From positions 1-64,000 of the forward strand of contig NZ_CAJXNN010000019.1 of the NCBI RefSeq assembly GCF_913057115.1: a stretch of 64,000 nt of DNA, given 5' to 3'. The DNA is from an uncultured Roseovarius sp. Lineage in GTDB: Bacteria > Pseudomonadota > Alphaproteobacteria > Rhodobacterales > Rhodobacteraceae. Shown in pieces: positions 61,598-64,000 of the stretch. The notes beneath the pieces are model-generated. The model ran no database searches. It saw nothing but the letters and a program-made list of their open reading frames with translations, and had not been told where the DNA came from. Within the stretch, counting starts at the first letter, position 1; the number at the start of each line of letters is the position of its first letter. The position numbers and the translations under genes were made by a program.

Positions 61598-62725
61598 ATG
61601 CGCGCCGAAGCCCAGACCCTTGTCACAGAAATCGAGAAATCGCTGGAGCTTTTGCGCCAGCGGATGGGGTGGGAAACGGCCCAGCATCGGCTTGAGGAGT
61701 TCAACGCGCGGGTGGAGGACCCGACGCTTTGGGACGATCCCGCCAAGGCGCAAAAGCTCATGCGGGACCGCCAAAGCCTTGTGGATGCCTTGGACACCCA
61801 TAACAGCATCAAGCAGGAACTCGAGGACCAGACCGGCCTGATCGAACTGGGCGAGATGGAGGAGGACGAAGAGGTCATCGCCGAGGCCGAGGAGGCCCTG
61901 AAGGTGCTGGCCAAGCGCGCAGCGGCCAAGGAGCTGGAGGCGCTGCTGAACGGCGAGGCGGACAGCAATGACACCTTCCTTGAGATCAATGCCGGTGCGG
62001 GTGGTACGGAAAGCTGTGACTGGGCTTCGATGCTGGCGCGGATGTATGTCCGCTGGGCCGAGAAGCGTGGCTATACGGTGGAGTTGCAATCGGAATCGCC
62101 AGGCGACGAGGCTGGGATCAAATCGGCTGCCTACAAGATTTCCGGGCATAACGCCTATGGCTGGCTGAAATCGGAGTCAGGAGTGCATCGGCTTGTGCGT
62201 ATCTCGCCGTTCGATTCGGCGGCCAAGCGGCACACGTCGTTTTGTTCGGTCTGGGTTTACCCGGTGGTGGATGACGATATCGAGATCGAGGTGAACCCGG
62301 CGGATATCCGGATTGATACCTATCGGTCGTCCGGGGCGGGCGGGCAGCACGTGAACACCACCGACTCGGCCGTGCGGATCACCCACGCGCCGACGGGAAT
62401 CGTGGTGACGAGTTCCGAGAAATCGCAGCACCAGAACCGCGATATCGCCATGAAGGCTCTGAAATCGCGTTTGTATCAATTGGAGTTGGACCGTCGCAAC
62501 GAGGCGATCAACGAGGCGCATGAAAGCAAAGGTGATGCGGGCTGGGGCAACCAGATCCGGTCCTATGTTTTGCAGCCGTATCAGATGGTCAAAGACCTGC
62601 GCACCGGTGTTGAGACCAGCGACACCAAGGGGGTGTTGGATGGTGATCTGGACCAGTTCATGGCGGCGACGCTGGCCATGAATGTCTCGGGCAAATCCCG
62701 CGCCGAGGCACAGGGCGAGGAGTGA
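61598..62725 (+). CDS. prfB: peptide chain release factor 2
   Basis: RF2 reads UGA and UAA. The SPF recognition tripeptide is in [15 protein letters not shown], and the GGQ catalytic motif is in [17 protein letters not shown]. The frame is continuous with no in-frame TGA near codon 26, so the programmed frameshift of E. coli prfB is absent. The ATG 61598 has AAGGACACT upstream and gives 375 residues; the ORF track starts 22 codons early. Confidence 0.96.
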   Translation: MRAEAQTLVTEIEKSLELLRQRMGWETAQHRLEEFNARVEDPTLWDDPAKAQKLMRDRQSLVDALDTHNSIKQELEDQTGLIELGEMEEDEEVIAEAEEALKVLAKRAAAKELEALLNGEADSNDTFLEINAGAGGTESCDWASMLARMYVRWAEKRGYTVELQSESPGDEAGIKSAAYKISGHNAYGWLKSESGVHRLVRISPFDSAAKRHTSFCSVWVYPVVDDDIEIEVNPADIRIDTYRSSGAGGQHVNTTDSAVRITHAPTGIVVTSSEKSQHQNRDIAMKALKSRLYQLELDRRNEAINEAHESKGDAGWGNQIRSYVLQPYQMVKDLRTGVETSDTKGVLDGDLDQFMAATLAMNVSGKSRAEAQGEE

Positions 62726-62736
62726 GCGCCGTCTTG

Positions 62737-62759
62737 CAATCGCTTGCGCGGAGCGATTG
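62737..62759. other. hairpin after prfB
   Basis: CAATCGCT/AGCGATTG is an 8-bp perfect stem with a seven-base loop beginning 12 bp after the prfB stop. It has no T-run. Confidence 0.5.
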
Positions 62760-62795
62760 AGGCGCGAACGGGCGGAGCCCAGCTGCGGGGCATTT

Positions 62796-62863
62796 GGGGG
62801 GCGCTGCCCCCCGTTGAAAATGCGATTTTCAACTCCCCCCGGGATATTTTTGAACAGAAGAAA
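62796..62863. repeat. Rhodobacteraceae intergenic repeat, second copy
   Basis: GGGGGGC gct GCCCCCC is followed by GTTGAAAAT gcg ATTTTCAAC and TCCCCCCGGGATATTTTTGAAC. The order and sequence match the copy at 53168, and the tail matches the inverted copy at 40003. Confidence 0.78.
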
Positions 62864-62904
62864 CAGGGGCTTGTGTCGCCCGGTGGCTGCGTTAGCGTGG
62901 CGGC

Positions 62905-64000
62905 ATGGATGATATACTGACATGGCAGGCCCGCGCGCAGGCCGCAGCGATTGCGGCAGGCGAAGTGAGCGCCGAGGCATTGATGCAGGCCACGCTGGCG
63001 CGGATCGCGGAGGTGAACCCGAGGCTGAATGCCGTGGTGTCCTTGCAGGACGAGGGTGTCTTGCTGGCCGAGGCCAAGGCGGCGGACAACCGCACACCGG
63101 AGGGGCCGTTGCATGGGCTGCCGATTGCCATCAAGGATCTGGCCGATGCCAAGGGCTTGCCCACCAGTCATGGCTCGCCCGCCTTTGCGGAGCAGGTAGC
63201 GGCGCGCGATAGCCTGCATGTGGCGCGGCTGCGCGCGGCGGGGGCGATTGTTATCGGCAAGACCAATACGCCTGAGTTTGGCCTTGGCAGCCACACCTAC
63301 AACCCGGTGCATGGGGTGACCTGCAACCCTTATGACAAGGCGCGCACTTGTGGCGGGTCGTCGGGTGGGGCGGCGGTGGCGCTGGCCACGGGAATGCTTT
63401 CGATCGCTGATGGGTCGGACATGATGGGCAGCCTGCGCAACCCGGCGGGGTGGTGCAATGTTTATGGGCATCGGCCGACCTGGGGCATGGTGCCCGCCAC
63501 GCCGGAGGGGGAAAGCTTCCTGCACCCTATATCCACCAATGGCCCGATGGCGCGCAGCCCCGGCGATTTGGCGCTGTTGCTGGGCGTCATGGGCGGGCCG
63601 GAGGTGCGGCAGCCCTATGGGCGCGCGGTGCCTGATTTGGACTTGCGCGGCGGAGCCAAGGGCGCGCGGATTGCGTGGCTGGCCGATTGGGGTGGGGCCT
63701 TTCCTTATGAAGAGGGGATCGCGCCGCTTTGTGAGGCCGCGCTTGCGGTTCTTGCGGAGCAGGGGCCAGAGGTGGAGCCTATTTCGCCGCCCTTTGACCG
63801 GGACCTTCTATGGCACAGTTGGTCAACCCTGCGCAGTTGGGCCATGGCGGCGCAACTGGGGCCGCTTCTGGATGCGCCGGAGACGCGCGACAAGCTGAAG
63901 CCCGAGGCGGTCTGGGAGATCGAGCAGGGCCGCAAGTTGAGTGCCTTGGAGGTTCATAAAGCCAGTGAAATCCGGTCCGAGTGGTTCCGCGTGGCGGCGG
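62905..64000 (+). CDS. amidase-signature family hydrolase (3' end outside window)
   Basis: The frame from ATG 62905 stays open to the window edge (365 codons). The amidase-signature Ser-cisSer-Lys triad is visible: Lys in LPIAIKDLAD and the serine pair in ARTCGGSSGGAAVALATGM, with GSLRNPAGWCNVYGHRPT following. Family members hydrolyse amides; GatA is excluded as the likely identity because gatB/C are absent and spacing differs. The substrate is unknown. Family length is about 450-500, so roughly 100 residues are missing. Confidence 0.9.
   Translation, partial: MDDILTWQARAQAAAIAAGEVSAEALMQATLARIAEVNPRLNAVVSLQDEGVLLAEAKAADNRTPEGPLHGLPIAIKDLADAKGLPTSHGSPAFAEQVAARDSLHVARLRAAGAIVIGKTNTPEFGLGSHTYNPVHGVTCNPYDKARTCGGSSGGAAVALATGMLSIADGSDMMGSLRNPAGWCNVYGHRPTWGMVPATPEGESFLHPISTNGPMARSPGDLALLLGVMGGPEVRQPYGRAVPDLDLRGGAKGARIAWLADWGGAFPYEEGIAPLCEAALAVLAEQGPEVEPISPPFDRDLLWHSWSTLRSWAMAAQLGPLLDAPETRDKLKPEAVWEIEQGRKLSALEVHKASEIRSEWFRVAA

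Noticed and set aside
61598-61760. programmed frameshift in prfB
   Set aside because: The frame is continuous and no in-frame TGA with a CTT slip site is present.

Overview
The window looks like chromosomal DNA of a marine alphaproteobacterium of the Rhodobacteraceae (Roseobacter group). Evidence: high-GC codon use; a LuxR/LuxI pair of the roseobacter type; a DUF1127 gene followed by CUCCUCC-loop stem-loops as in the Rhodobacter CcsR locus; an adrenodoxin-type ferredoxin spaced like Rhodobacter FdVI; a SAM-II riboswitch before metZ; and choice-of-anchor-L/Hint proteins. No rRNA, tRNA, CRISPR array or prophage is visible. Family names come from recognising motifs by eye; no database search was run.

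Layout. 0-7.2 kb: end of a membrane protein, tig, a minus-strand quorum-sensing cluster (XRE regulator, luxR, luxI), the rpsF-rpsR-rplI ribosomal operon, and a secreted YceI protein. 7.2-15.4 kb: DUF808 protein, a cytochrome b561-YceI fusion, then a fatty-acid/envelope block fabD-fabG-acpP-[HisA-like]-fabF-mltG. 15.3-25.3 kb: FMN hydroxy-acid dehydrogenase, UvrD/PcrA helicase, clpS-rsmC, an odd SDR, hemF, SLC13 permease and a YebC protein. Two copies of a three-palindrome GTAC element, plus a decayed third, lie after mltG and yebC. 25.6-32.2 kb: DUF2867, argP/argO divergon, pirin, DMT exporter, a cobalamin riboswitch before a small orphan gene, mrp, and the DUF1127/CcsR-like sRNA locus. 32.2-44.4 kb: M20 hydrolase, membrane protein, Tat-exported ABC binding protein, nitroreductase-like protein, lipoproteins, a dnaE2 remnant, ferredoxin, FG-GAP protein, bestrophin, purD and xseA. 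A 266-bp MITE-like insertion abuts the xseA stop. 44.7-54.2 kb: alkB-type monooxygenase, fused NuoE-NuoF diaphorase, YhhN protein, ftsY with a Pro-Glu linker, MgtC, DMT exporter, yciB, PhnD-like protein and an alpha/beta hydrolase. 54.3-64 kb: SAM-II riboswitch plus attenuator and metZ, a broken Hint gene, then N-acetylmuramoyl-L-alanine amidase, mrcA, prfB and a partial amidase-signature gene.

Functional links. Fatty-acid elongation and carrier genes (fabD, fabG, acpP, fabF) sit beside a lytic transglycosylase, and amidase plus PBP1A form a second peptidoglycan block. Regulation by small molecules is visible at RNA level (B12, SAM) and by AHL quorum sensing. The most unusual elements are the conserved GTAC palindrome triads, the CcsR-like stem-loop array, the B12-controlled orphan gene, the HisA paralogue with altered catalytic sites inside the fab cluster, and the MITE.
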